Source: Glebionis coronaria
Taxonomy: Eukaryota > Streptophyta > Magnoliopsida > Asterales > Asteraceae
Reading direction: 5' to 3'
Length of the DNA stretch: 64,000 nt
NCBI GenBank assembly: GCA_025667525.1
Contig: CM046881.1
Coordinates: 494,843,627 to 494,907,626 of the forward strand
The translations under genes and the position numbers were made by a program. Below, piece by piece: positions 1 through 8,682 of the stretch. Within the stretch, counting starts at the first letter, position 1; every line of letters begins with the position of its first letter. The notes beneath the pieces were generated by a model that saw only the letters and a list, made by a program, of their open reading frames with translations, did no database searches and was not told the DNA's origin.

Positions 1-883
1 TAATCATTTCCCATATTAAATCACATTTTCTCCCCCATATTAAAAATATTAACCCAGTCGATGTTTTTAATATCAATTGATTTAATAGCATTTTAAGAAA
101 ATTTGGGAAGAAAAATGCAAAGCCAATTATCTTTATGAATTACACAAGCTCCCCCTCAAATTAATGAGGGTGTACTTGAAACGTAAATTAAATACCTTTT
201 AAACACAAGTGTAAGGTATTTATCACGTGCAAAGATCATATATGATAATGAATTCACAATATTAGCAATTTACGAGGTTGGACCTGAATGATGGAGAACA
301 TCATATGAAAGAAGCACATGGTTCTTGTTCACGAATGTTGGTCTTCCTCGTAACTTCTGAAGTTATCTCTTGACTCCATGTGTATGATTGATATCGTTGT
401 CTTGACACCAATGTGTGAACTTGGCACTCTCGGCATCAAGGATTCTGAATGCTGGACAATTGCTCCCCCTCAATTGTTGACCCGTGTTCTATTGAAAGAG
501 CTGTAGTCACCGTTTGAGTAGTCGCATCGTCGAGTATGTAGATATCAATTGTAAGTTGCTACGGTTGGTGGAGATGATAACTTCGGATTCTGAAGTCAAA
601 GCTTTCCGGTGAAATGCTTGACTTCAAAGTGAAAAGCGGGTTACTATCGGAAATAATAGCAAACCATAATGGAGCATGTTTTAAATCTTTTAAACTTCTG
701 CTCGAACTTTATTTACAATCCCGTGTCATTATTAAATGACATTTCTAGGTTCGTAAATATTATCGATTTCAGAAGACATGCTTTTTTTATCAAAACATTT
801 TTGAACACACAATTTTGAAAGATTTAGAAAAACCTTTTGAGAAATTCTTGAAAAATTGTGTTCAAAGTTTTGAAAACCAATTA
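1..883 (-). other. Non-coding 3' part of Copia element C
   Basis: No ORF is recognisable on either strand. In the element's orientation (minus) this lies downstream of the 758-aa ORF and of the hairpin array. Purine-rich stretches on the minus strand (around 150-165 and 462-472, of GAGGGGGAGC type) look like polypurine tracts, but no LTR start (TGTTGGAAATACG) follows them, so the 3' LTR is outside the window. A long imperfect hairpin lies at 791-872. I see nothing else here. Confidence 0.5.
791..872. other. Long imperfect hairpin
   Basis: CAAAAC (791-796) pairs with GTTTTG (867-872). TTGAACACACAATTTT (801-816) pairs with AAAATTGTGTTCAA with a 2-nt bulge. It borders the tandem hairpin array and may belong to the same structured non-coding segment. 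Confidence 0.6.
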
Positions 884-1745
884 CTTAAGCTTAAGATTTG
901 GAATATCTTACAAAACGAGCTCAAGTCCGAGAAGTTGTAAACTTCCCGTTGTTAAGGATAAGTTACCATCAGCGATAAACTTTCCTTTTAATTGAAGAAC
1001 GAGTTCTAAGCTGACATTTACTTAGAAGTCGTTTTCATGAGCTTGAAAAACTTTGAATGTTTTAACGTAAAGCTCATGACCGAGAAAGGTGAATTTCTCA
1101 TTATGAGGAAAAGTTCTCTTATTTAAAAGATTCACTTTCCTTTCTGAGCTTAAAACCTGGAATGTTTTAATACAAGCTCATGACCGAGAAAATTTAATTT
1201 CCCGTTATGAGGATAAGCTATCTTTAAAGATAAGCTTTCCTAAAATTGAAGTCCGAGTTACATTCTGATATTTAACTATAAGTCATTGTGCATGAGCTTA
1301 AAAACTTCGAATGTTTTTAATATAAGCTCATGCCCGAGAAAAATTAATTTCTCGTTGTGAGGATAAGTTTATCATCGGCGATAAACTTTCCTTAATTTGA
1401 AGATCGGGTCATCATCTGACATTTAATGATGAGCCTTATACACGAGCTTAAAACCTTTGAATGGTTTTAGGATAAGCTCATGTCCGAGAAAACTTAATTT
1501 CTCGTTTTGAGGGTAAGTTATCGTTGCGTGGATAAACTTCCCTGTCTCTGAAGTCCGGGTCATCGTCTGTCATTTAACGAGGAGCCATTGTGCATGAGCT
1601 TAAAAACTTGGAATGTTTTTGATATAAGCTCATGCCCGAGAAAAACGAATTTCTCGTTGTTAGGATAAGTTTACCATCGGCGATAAACTTTCCTTTCTTT
1701 GAAGATCGAGTTATAGTCTGTGATGTGACTATAAGTCCTTGTGCA
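884..1745. repeat. Tandem array of about six ~150-bp multi-hairpin units
   Basis: Units begin near 884, 1036, 1145, 1291, 1441 and 1593; the second is shorter (about 109 bp). A full unit holds four consecutive inverted repeats: (1) CATGAGCTTA / TAAGCTCATG with an inner AAAAC / GTTTT stem; (2) CGAGAAA / TTTCTCG; (3) AGGA.AAGTTTA / TAAACTT.TCCT; (4) a variable 7-bp stem closing a 10-nt loop of type CTGACATTTA. Units differ by many substitutions, but paired positions often change together. It lies just beyond the stop codon of the ORF at 1754-4030, so it would be transcribed as its 3' non-coding region. Function unknown. Confidence 0.85.
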
Positions 1746-1753
1746 CTGTAAGC

Positions 1754-4030
1754 TTAACTGGAAATCCCATGAGACACTTGTTTCTTAGATATCAGCTTCT
1801 TTAGCAACCAAACTCTAAGAGTGTCCTTAATTGAATGGTATACAATGATTGGACCGCTTCGTTCTTTTGGAACATCCTCTTTGGTACCTGCATTCTCATT
1901 TGGAATTTGCATGCTTTGATATGGGTTAGCGATATCTATCTTAGAAGCAAGTGGGGGTTCACAGTTTTCTTTTCTTGTGCTAGAGGTGACCTGAGGAGAT
2001 GATTCACTTGTCTTAGCTGGTAAACGTTTCCTTTTATAGAAAACCTTAAGTTTAGGCTTAAGTGATGTATCCTCCTTTTCAATTTCCTCCCTAGTAGTCT
2101 TAGTAGAATCAGAGACTATCCTAGTTAAAGGGCACTCGTTTCCTACAATAGTAAAAGTTCTACCAGTGGGGCACCACATTTTACCAACGGGTTTGATTTT
2201 AGCCACCCACTGGGATTTAAGTCTAGCACGGGAGTTCACCTCATTAAGTAGTTTCTTGATACAAGAATCATGATTAGCCGTAAAGACACATTTTCTACAT
2301 GTTTTACAAGTAGCATATTTAATGTCTGAGTAAGATCTAGAATTCCTGGACGATTGATTGATGCTCCTAGGATTTGACATGCTATGGTTAGCAGTGTTGG
2401 GTAATCTAGAAGATATCTGACTAGGTTTGAAATTCCTATCTCTTACTTGTGTCTTTTGCTTAGCTTCCCTTAGACCAAATGTATGGCGAACGTCATTTGA
2501 ACTAGTTCGAGACGTATTCTTTGGACTATGTCTAGGGAGACTAGATGCAATCATGTGATTAGGTCTTGCAAAAAATGTTTTAGTCACATTGGGCCTAGAT
2601 GGTGGAGTGACTGGTCTAGGAAAATGAACCAAATCAACTTGGGAGGCAAACCGCGGTCTCGAGGATTGTGGTCGCTCGGATCTAAATGCAGTAGGTTGTC
2701 TGACAGTCGGTTGTCTAACAAACTGATTTGTAGGCGGTTTCCCCAAGATTGATAGTTTTTCAAGCTTAGTGTCCACACTAGGTCCTTTAGTTTTCCTCAA
2801 ATCGTTTTTCAACGCAGCTATAGCAAAGACCTTTTCCTGTACTTGAGCCTTTAAGGTCTCATTTTCTTTTAACAATTCATCTTGGGATGCCAACTTAGAT
2901 TCAAGCAACTTAATTTGTTTCAAAAGATTATCCTTTTTAGCTTTAGAATCTAGAACTGTTTGATCCAATTTTCGTTCAAGAACAACGTTTGACTTTTCAA
3001 GTTTTTCAAAATATGTTTCAAAATTCTCCGTTTTCTTCGAAAATTCAATTTTGGCATCCTCAAGCTCTTTTGATTGCTGAGCTAAAATCATTTCAAGCTC
3101 TTTAATCCTAGAAGCAGAATTGGTTAACGTAGCAGTCATAAAGCACTTATCATGATGTTTAGCATTTTGAACACTTTCTCCCCCATTATGACTCACATCG
3201 GATGAATCAGAAGTGGTATCGCTATCACTCTTTTCCATCCCATCTTTGGCATAATTAGGTTCAGAAAGCCCAACATGCTGTATATTGTTGAAACTTGGCA
3301 CCTGAACAGTTGGTGCTTGTGACTTGCTGCTTGTTTCATGCGTTCCTCCTGATTCCATGTCATTGCTTACCGGGACGACCAAATTGGCCCCCATTTCTTT
3401 CATCGGGCAGAGCTGATCATCTGTTGACGATAGCGTGAAGCGTGTCTGTCTCTCATGTTCATGAGGTATTGTTGCATGCAATGATTTAGACGACTCCTTG
3501 ATGCTTTGAATCCGGCCCTCTTTCAAACGTATCTCGTTGTAATTAACTAACCTGACCTCAATACACTTCTCAAGTATATTGATGTGATTGAGTAAACCAC
3601 TTCTAAAGGTTTCAGTCTGCCAACCCGTATACGCGTTGAAAAGCTGGTGAAGGATTTGAGTCGAATAATCATAAGGAGGTACCATTGTTGAGGCAAAGAA
3701 ATCCTTAAACTGAGTGCGAAGGAGTTCTAGACATATCTTTACTTTAACCTGATGAAGATTTTCCTTTTCAAGTTGCAACCGTAACTCATCCAAATTATTG
3801 AAAATCTTCTCTTTATAATTATCCACTTTGCCAAAGAATATTTGAACCGTGGCTGGAAGTTCAGGCATGTTGTGCGGATAAAGAAGTGCAAGATGTGTCT
3901 TGAGCTTCTGAAAGATTTCCAATGTCTTTTGACGCAATTTGATCTCTTTGAGTTGCATGTGTTGCAGTTCTCCCTCGTGAACTGTCGAACTCAACGATTC
4001 CATTGATGTTTGATGAAAGGTAAGTGGCAA
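1754..4030 (-). CDS. Coiled-coil/Cys-rich ORF of Copia-like element C
   Basis: An open 758-residue frame. The first ~200 residues are helical and charged. Residues about 305-410 form a clear coiled coil (repeated KELE/LESKL heptads). A basic Ser/Arg/Pro-rich stretch follows to ~570, then a Cys-rich motif CKTCRKCVFTANHDSC (about 573-588) and the sequence GRTFTIVGNECPLTRI (about 625-640). From memory, the last two motifs occur in the spacer between Gag and protease of Asteraceae Copia polyproteins; this is recall, not a search. No canonical Gag domain, protease, integrase or RT is seen, and the frame ends before any pol sequence, so the element may be non-autonomous or pol may lie beyond base 1. 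The start is the first ATG of the frame; MESL, ten codons in, is an alternative. The absence of stops in 758 codons among decayed neighbours suggests recent activity or constraint. Confidence 0.75.
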   Translation of the reverse strand: MPLTFHQTSMESLSSTVHEGELQHMQLKEIKLRQKTLEIFQKLKTHLALLYPHNMPELPATVQIFFGKVDNYKEKIFNNLDELRLQLEKENLHQVKVKICLELLRTQFKDFFASTMVPPYDYSTQILHQLFNAYTGWQTETFRSGLLNHINILEKCIEVRLVNYNEIRLKEGRIQSIKESSKSLHATIPHEHERQTRFTLSSTDDQLCPMKEMGANLVVPVSNDMESGGTHETSSKSQAPTVQVPSFNNIQHVGLSEPNYAKDGMEKSDSDTTSDSSDVSHNGGESVQNAKHHDKCFMTATLTNSASRIKELEMILAQQSKELEDAKIEFSKKTENFETYFEKLEKSNVVLERKLDQTVLDSKAKKDNLLKQIKLLESKLASQDELLKENETLKAQVQEKVFAIAALKNDLRKTKGPSVDTKLEKLSILGKPPTNQFVRQPTVRQPTAFRSERPQSSRPRFASQVDLVHFPRPVTPPSRPNVTKTFFARPNHMIASSLPRHSPKNTSRTSSNDVRHTFGLREAKQKTQVRDRNFKPSQISSRLPNTANHSMSNPRSINQSSRNSRSYSDIKYATCKTCRKCVFTANHDSCIKKLLNEVNSRARLKSQWVAKIKPVGKMWCPTGRTFTIVGNECPLTRIVSDSTKTTREEIEKEDTSLKPKLKVFYKRKRLPAKTSESSPQVTSSTRKENCEPPLASKIDIANPYQSMQIPNENAGTKEDVPKERSGPIIVYHSIKDTLRVWLLKKLISKKQVSHGISS

Positions 4031-6330
4031 CAGGAGAGAATAATTCGACGAGAAATTGATTTCTCGGGTTTTTACAAACCAACGACAAATCCGTAAATGA
4101 CTCTAAAAAATCCTCGATAGATGAGATGTCTCTTTTCTCGGCTCAAAAGATGATAAATTAAAAATAAACCCAATACCAACAAGTCTAATTTAAATGCGAC
4201 TCACTCCAAAAATAAATCCCGTCAACAAATTAAACCAAGCTACGATTAATATAATGATCAGCCCGACAATTTATATCCAAAAACAAAGCATATCATAAAG
4301 CTTGACCCCGTAAAATATACTTTAAAAAAACATCTAACCCTCTTAAATATGAAATGTTTCTAGAAAAAAAAACGTTTATAGCTAATCTGTATAATGAAAT
4401 ATTTCTAAAAAACGTTTATATCATAAAGAGAGAGATATCTCAAATGAAATATCAACACCTAAATACCACACGGACCACACGTAACTTTAAAAAAAACGTT
4501 TAATACCACACGTGTTAGTCAAAAACAGACGTGGATGTTAGCTTTATTAACCTAATCAATCTCACCTAAATAATAGTACCCATCCTAATTTATCTCACAC
4601 ACAACTCAACAATGTTCCTTGTTTCCTCCGCCCAAATACATCTCTTCCCAAAACAAACTATCTGTCACCAACTTTTGATTTCAAACAAGAAATTACGCCT
4701 CATCTAACCAAAACAATAGGCTGATCTACATAGTTCCGATCACTCATCTCTATTGATCTGACATTTAAAGTCAAAGAAATGAAGAACAAGGGAGGCAATG
4801 AGTCGTCTTAGATCATTTCAGTGGTCTCGGGTAGGTTTTAAAATGATTTGGTTTAAATCAAGTTGTTTTGCAACAAATCGAAATAAGATTAGATTATAAC
4901 AGATTTGTTATTAATCTTTTCTTAAATTCAAAAATCAAAAGGGGTTTTAAAACCCTACACAGATCAATGATGGGTATGTTTTAAACTTATAAGTCTTAGA
5001 AAATTTTTTGAAAAAGTAAAGCAATCTGAGATCTTTTAATTGATTTTTGATTTTTTAAAGATCTTTTAAAGTTTTATAAATCGTAAATCGATTTGCAAAC
5101 CGAGAGTGTCGGGTCTGTGTGGTTTCAAATGAATTTTTGGTTTCAGACTTGATGGTGTTAAAGTGTCGAGGGTGTTTAGGTTACGAGGGTGAGTTGTGAG
5201 AGGTTCGAGTTTGAGGGAGTCTGTTTGAGTTGTGTGGGTATTCGAGAGAGGGTGTCTGTTTGACCAAGAGTGTTGGATGAGTCGAGGGTGGGTTGAAGAG
5301 TCTAAGTCTTAGGTCTGAGTGTTTTGTTAAGTTAGAGTGAGTTTGAGGCTGTTTGTCTCGAGTCTTGGGTGTAAACTTGTGTTGGAGGGTGTCCAAGGGT
5401 CAGTCGAGGTCTTTGAGTCTTGATTTTGGTGTCGAGTATTGTTTTTGTACGAGGGTCTCTTGAGATTAAGAGGTTTCTGAGAGAGTCGAGACGAGTCTAA
5501 AGTGAAGATTGAGTCGAGTCTTGAGAGATGTTCGAGTCCTTTTGTTTTGTGTCAACTTTCAAACCATCGCAAAAAATTTCCATCGCAATACCCAAAAACT
5601 CACAACCCATCGCAATATTTAAAAGAAATTCCATCGCAATATAGTGCAACCCATCGCAATATACTCAAACTTCCATCACAATGCATCAAAACACTTCCAT
5701 CGGAATGTCCTGATAAAAAATTCGACAGAGTTTCGTTACAATGACCCTTAAAAACCGTCGCAATCCACGATCGTACAGTACGATCGGAATCCACGTCGGA
5801 ATAAGATATCGGAATCCTTGATCGCAAAGTAGAACCCGAGGGTTATTACGATCAAAATGTCGAAGTATCGGAATAAGGCAGCTTACTTATCGGAATAGGA
5901 CAACAAATGAAAGCATCGAAATAATCGTCGGAATGTAGAAACCCTTTTTCAATACTTAAACGATGAGAAAAAAGACAAAACAGAAAAGAAGGACACAAAC
6001 AGAAGACCGTAAACAATTACTAAAAAAAAGGATTAAAATAGGAAAATAAAGTGATAAAATATCTTTAAATTTAAAAAATGAAGTTGGATAAACAGAAAGA
6101 CCAACCTGAAAAAAAAAACGAATAAAAAATGGATTAAAATTTGAAAATGGATAAATTTAGAAGAAACGTTTAGTAGAAATTTTTTTATAGGATTTTTAGC
6201 AAAGATAATATAAAAGTAAGCTTAAAGAAAGAAGAAAAAAATAGACGAAAGAAATGGAGAAAAAATTTGTAAAAGAAAGAAACTTTACCACCAAATCAAT
6301 AAATAAAAACGTGTTAATCCGAAGAATCAA
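4031..6330 (-). other. 2.3-kb leader of Copia element C
   Basis: This lies between the primer binding site and the ORF start on the minus strand. It contains no convincing coding sequence. It is AT-rich near the ORF (4100-4600), T/G-rich at 5100-5500, carries an ATCGSAAT motif array at 5574-5936, and is A-rich at 5940-6300. A leader this long is unusual for Copia elements and matches the leader of relative H at 55774-56520 in also carrying an ATTCCG-type array. Confidence 0.6.
5574..5936. repeat. ATCGCAAT / ATCGGAAT motif array in leader of C
   Basis: About 15 irregularly spaced copies of (C)ATCGCAAT, ATCGGAAT or close variants occur in 360 bp: mostly CCATCGCAAT on the left and ATCGGAAT on the right. 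Spacing is about 15-35 bp. The reverse complement is ATTCCGAT, the core of the array in relative H at 56036-56450. Confidence 0.75.
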
Positions 6331-6347
6331 CCATGCTCTTGATACCA
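6331..6347 (-). promoter_or_regulatory. Primer binding site of element C
   Basis: On the minus strand TGGTATCAAGAGCATGG starts two bases after the LTR end. It resembles the initiator-Met tRNA complement TGGTATCAGAGC used by many plant Copia elements, with an extra A. Confidence 0.75.
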
Positions 6348-6349
6348 AT

Positions 6350-6645
6350 TGTAGGATCGTGTTTTTCTAAGGATTTAGCATTGTATGGATTATACTATTG
6401 ATATGGATGATAAATGGAAGAAACTTAGAGAGAGAAAGAAGAGAGAGAAAGGAGAGGATGAAGAAGAAAAGATGAAATGTGATTGTGTGAAAATGGAAGT
6501 GAACCAACAACCCCTCCTAACATGCTAGGAGGGGGGTTTATATAGCCCACCCTACATGTGGGCTATATGGGCTATATTGGATCACGAGCCCAATATCGTT
6601 GGAGTGACCGATCCTTTCTAAATACGTAAAAACGTATTTCCAACA
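6350..6645 (-). mobile_element. 5' LTR of Copia element C (296 bp)
   Basis: In element orientation it starts TGTTGGAAATACG and ends GATCCTACA, followed by a tRNA-Met-type primer site. It is clearly related to the H LTR at 55454-55773 (same start TGTTRGAAATACGTTTTTACG, same end ATCCTACA). A TATATAAA box lies at about 6538-6545 on the minus strand, immediately followed by a 9-bp perfect hairpin (6511-6534). The element interrupts the gag of chromovirus B at 6646. Its other LTR is outside the window, so the TSD cannot be checked. Confidence 0.9.
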
Positions 6646-7095
6646 CTTCTCTGTCGTCCTCTCTTTCAGATCAATCCAGTTGAGAGCATAGGCAGCATTG
6701 TGTCCAAGAGTGGCAACTACAGAGTTCCACCAAGTAAGATCACTCTCAAGCAACGTGCAGGTGGCAAACTTGACTTTGTTCTCGTCTGCACAATCACTGT
6801 TGCGGAGTACAGTCTCCAACCTTTCAAACCACTGCATCAGTTCCACAACACCTTCTCTGCCTTTGTAGTACGAAGGCTTACACTTCAGAAAGTCGGGATA
6901 AGATCAACCCCTAGTGGTCTGATTATTCGTGCGGTTATTGGAGTTTTGGCTGTCATCCATGTTTCTGCTGGCAACCATCGCAGTTGTGATGCCTTGATCA
7001 ATCATTTCCCTTAGTTGGGCAGCAATGACGTTTTGGGTAGCGTCGGCATTGTTGGGGTTTGTTCTAGTGATTACCATTTGTCTATAATCATACAC
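6646..7095 (-). pseudogene. N-terminal gag of chromovirus B, cut by Copia C
   Basis: Read on the minus strand from about 7077 (MVITRTNPNNADATQN), the frame runs through a Gly/Asn-rich N terminus into a typical chromovirus Gag core (VELMQWFERLE, KVKFATCTLL, LTWWN, IDLKERTTEK), where the inserted Copia LTR ends it. One in-frame TGA (near 6906) separates the N terminus from the core; otherwise the frame is open. An upstream in-frame ATG at 7095 gives a few more residues. The role would be the virus-like particle capsid. The rest of gag-pol should lie beyond base 1, on the far side of C. Identification rests on motif memory of Tekay/Reina-type Gag. Confidence 0.8.
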
Positions 7096-7496
7096 AAAAA
7101 TGGAATCATTAGTTTAAGGTGTTAGCGCAGTTTTATATATATAAATACACGAAAAGAAATTCATGCATAGACTTCACAACAAATTGGATAACCTGTTAAA
7201 AGTTCATAATATAATACGACATAGAATATAACAAAAGATGATGAGTACATGTCATTTTTAGAGTAGAAATACAATACAAAATGTACAACCAATCCAAGAC
7301 AGAGCACAACCCGCCTGTCTAGGATGGTGGTACACATAATCTAGAGTACATCGTCTACGAATACCTATTCTGAATAGTACAGTACCATGATACAACTGAT
7401 AAAAGGAAAATACAAATACATGAGGTCCTATATCAGGATAGCTGGGATGCAACCCAAAAGCTTATCATGATGTACAAAAGATCTAGCACATCTAGT
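7096..7496. other. Spacer between two ORFs of chromovirus B
   Basis: AT-rich non-coding stretch between the extra ORF and gag of B. I see no recognisable gene or repeat. Confidence 0.5.
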
Positions 7497-8339
7497 CTAC
7501 TCGTGTCTGACAGACTCCTCCGAGATGGCCGATGCTGCTGGTGGTGATGAGACAACTGGTGCATGCATAGCATCCTGCATCGAGGTCAAGGCAGCTCGGG
7601 TCTCCTTAAGGAGTCGAAGTTCCTCAAGAAACTGAGCTCTGAATGTCTCGTTGGCTCCTCTGAGATGAGCAATCTCTGCAGTCAATCCCTGATGACGAAC
7701 GTCCTGGAGATCGAAGAAGATAGAAAGTGTCTGCTCCATGGCCATAAGAGCGGTGTGAGTCTCATACTACTGACTCTGTAGGGTGTAGATCTGCTCACGG
7801 AGTGACTCATTCTCCTCTAGCAACCACTGTAGAGAATGATAAGTCGTAGACCACGCTCCTCGAGCAGCGTGCGCCTCGGCACTAACGGTCCAGCACAAAA
7901 GGTCCTGACGCTCCTGTAGAGCAGTGCGTCCAAGCTGTCCAGCTAATAGCAGAGTGTGAATATCTGCTATGTCATGTGCCTGGCGTGCGGCCAGTGCAGT
8001 AATCTGGGACTGCACGGGGTCCACACGTCTCGCCCTGGAACCCTCGCCATCCTCAAAAGTAGAGTCGACAGGTGCCTCGTACCTCCTCTTACGAGATGGC
8101 AGAGACTCGGGTGCATAGCCCAATAGTGAGGAAGCTGGTGGTAAAGGTGGTAAGGCAGCAGTCGGCTGAACCTCCTCCCCAGCGGGGGATACAGGTGTAG
8201 CAGGTGGAGCAGTGATGAGAGCATCGATGAGTGCGGCGTCACCAGAAGTGTGACTATCGTCAGACTCGCTAGCAGATATCCATCCATGTAAGACGAATGT
8301 CGGTGATAAAGCAGCAGGAGTAGCAGCAGGTGATGTCAT
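7497..8339 (-). pseudogene. Extra coiled-coil ORF upstream of gag in chromovirus B
   Basis: A 280-codon frame split by one in-frame TAG at 7767-7769 into 190- and 82-residue parts (8339-7767 and 7745-7497; the intervening codons are also open). The N terminus is Ala/Pro/Ser-rich with a basic SRKRRYE patch at ~81. The remainder is helical and heptad-rich (AARQAHDIADIHTLL, LQWLLEENESLREQIY, RGANETFRAQFLEELRLLKE), predicting a coiled coil. Similar Pro-rich plus coiled-coil proteins precede gag in Asteraceae chromoviruses as I remember them, but no function is known to me. It is more GC-rich than its surroundings. It sits 5' of gag in the same orientation, inside the leader of B. Confidence 0.65.
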
Positions 8340-8666
8340 AATGAATCTGAAAATAATATTGTTTTAATTGACGTAAGTATATGCTTACTCAAGTTAAAAG
8401 TTTTTAGGAATTATGATCAAATTATATAATAGTGTCGTTTAACATCGCCAGTTAAAGGTTACGTTAATACTTATAAGATTAATCAACCGGATGTTAATAA
8501 TCAAGGCATAGTTAGCCACATAAAAATGTATGCTCTACACTCTTTATGTTTAACTATTCTAGTCCCGAAAATCCCAAAATATTTTTAAAGCAATTATAGT
8601 CCAGTTTATATAAAATATTTATTTTTATATTTATTTTAAATTTTGGTCTGGTTCTCTATAACTATC
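8340..8666 (-). other. 5' leader of chromovirus B
   Basis: Non-coding, AT-rich stretch between the primer binding site and the extra ORF. I see no further features. Confidence 0.5.
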
Positions 8667-8678
8667 GCTCTGATACCA
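8667..8678 (-). promoter_or_regulatory. Primer binding site of chromovirus B
   Basis: The minus strand reads TGGTATCAGAGC four bases after the LTR end, an exact match to the plant initiator-Met tRNA 3' end (known sequence). Confidence 0.9.
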
Positions 8679-8682
8679 TTTC

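Noticed and set aside
884..1745. CRISPR-like array
   Set aside because: Units are ~150 bp, diverged, contain no unique spacers and sit in plant DNA.
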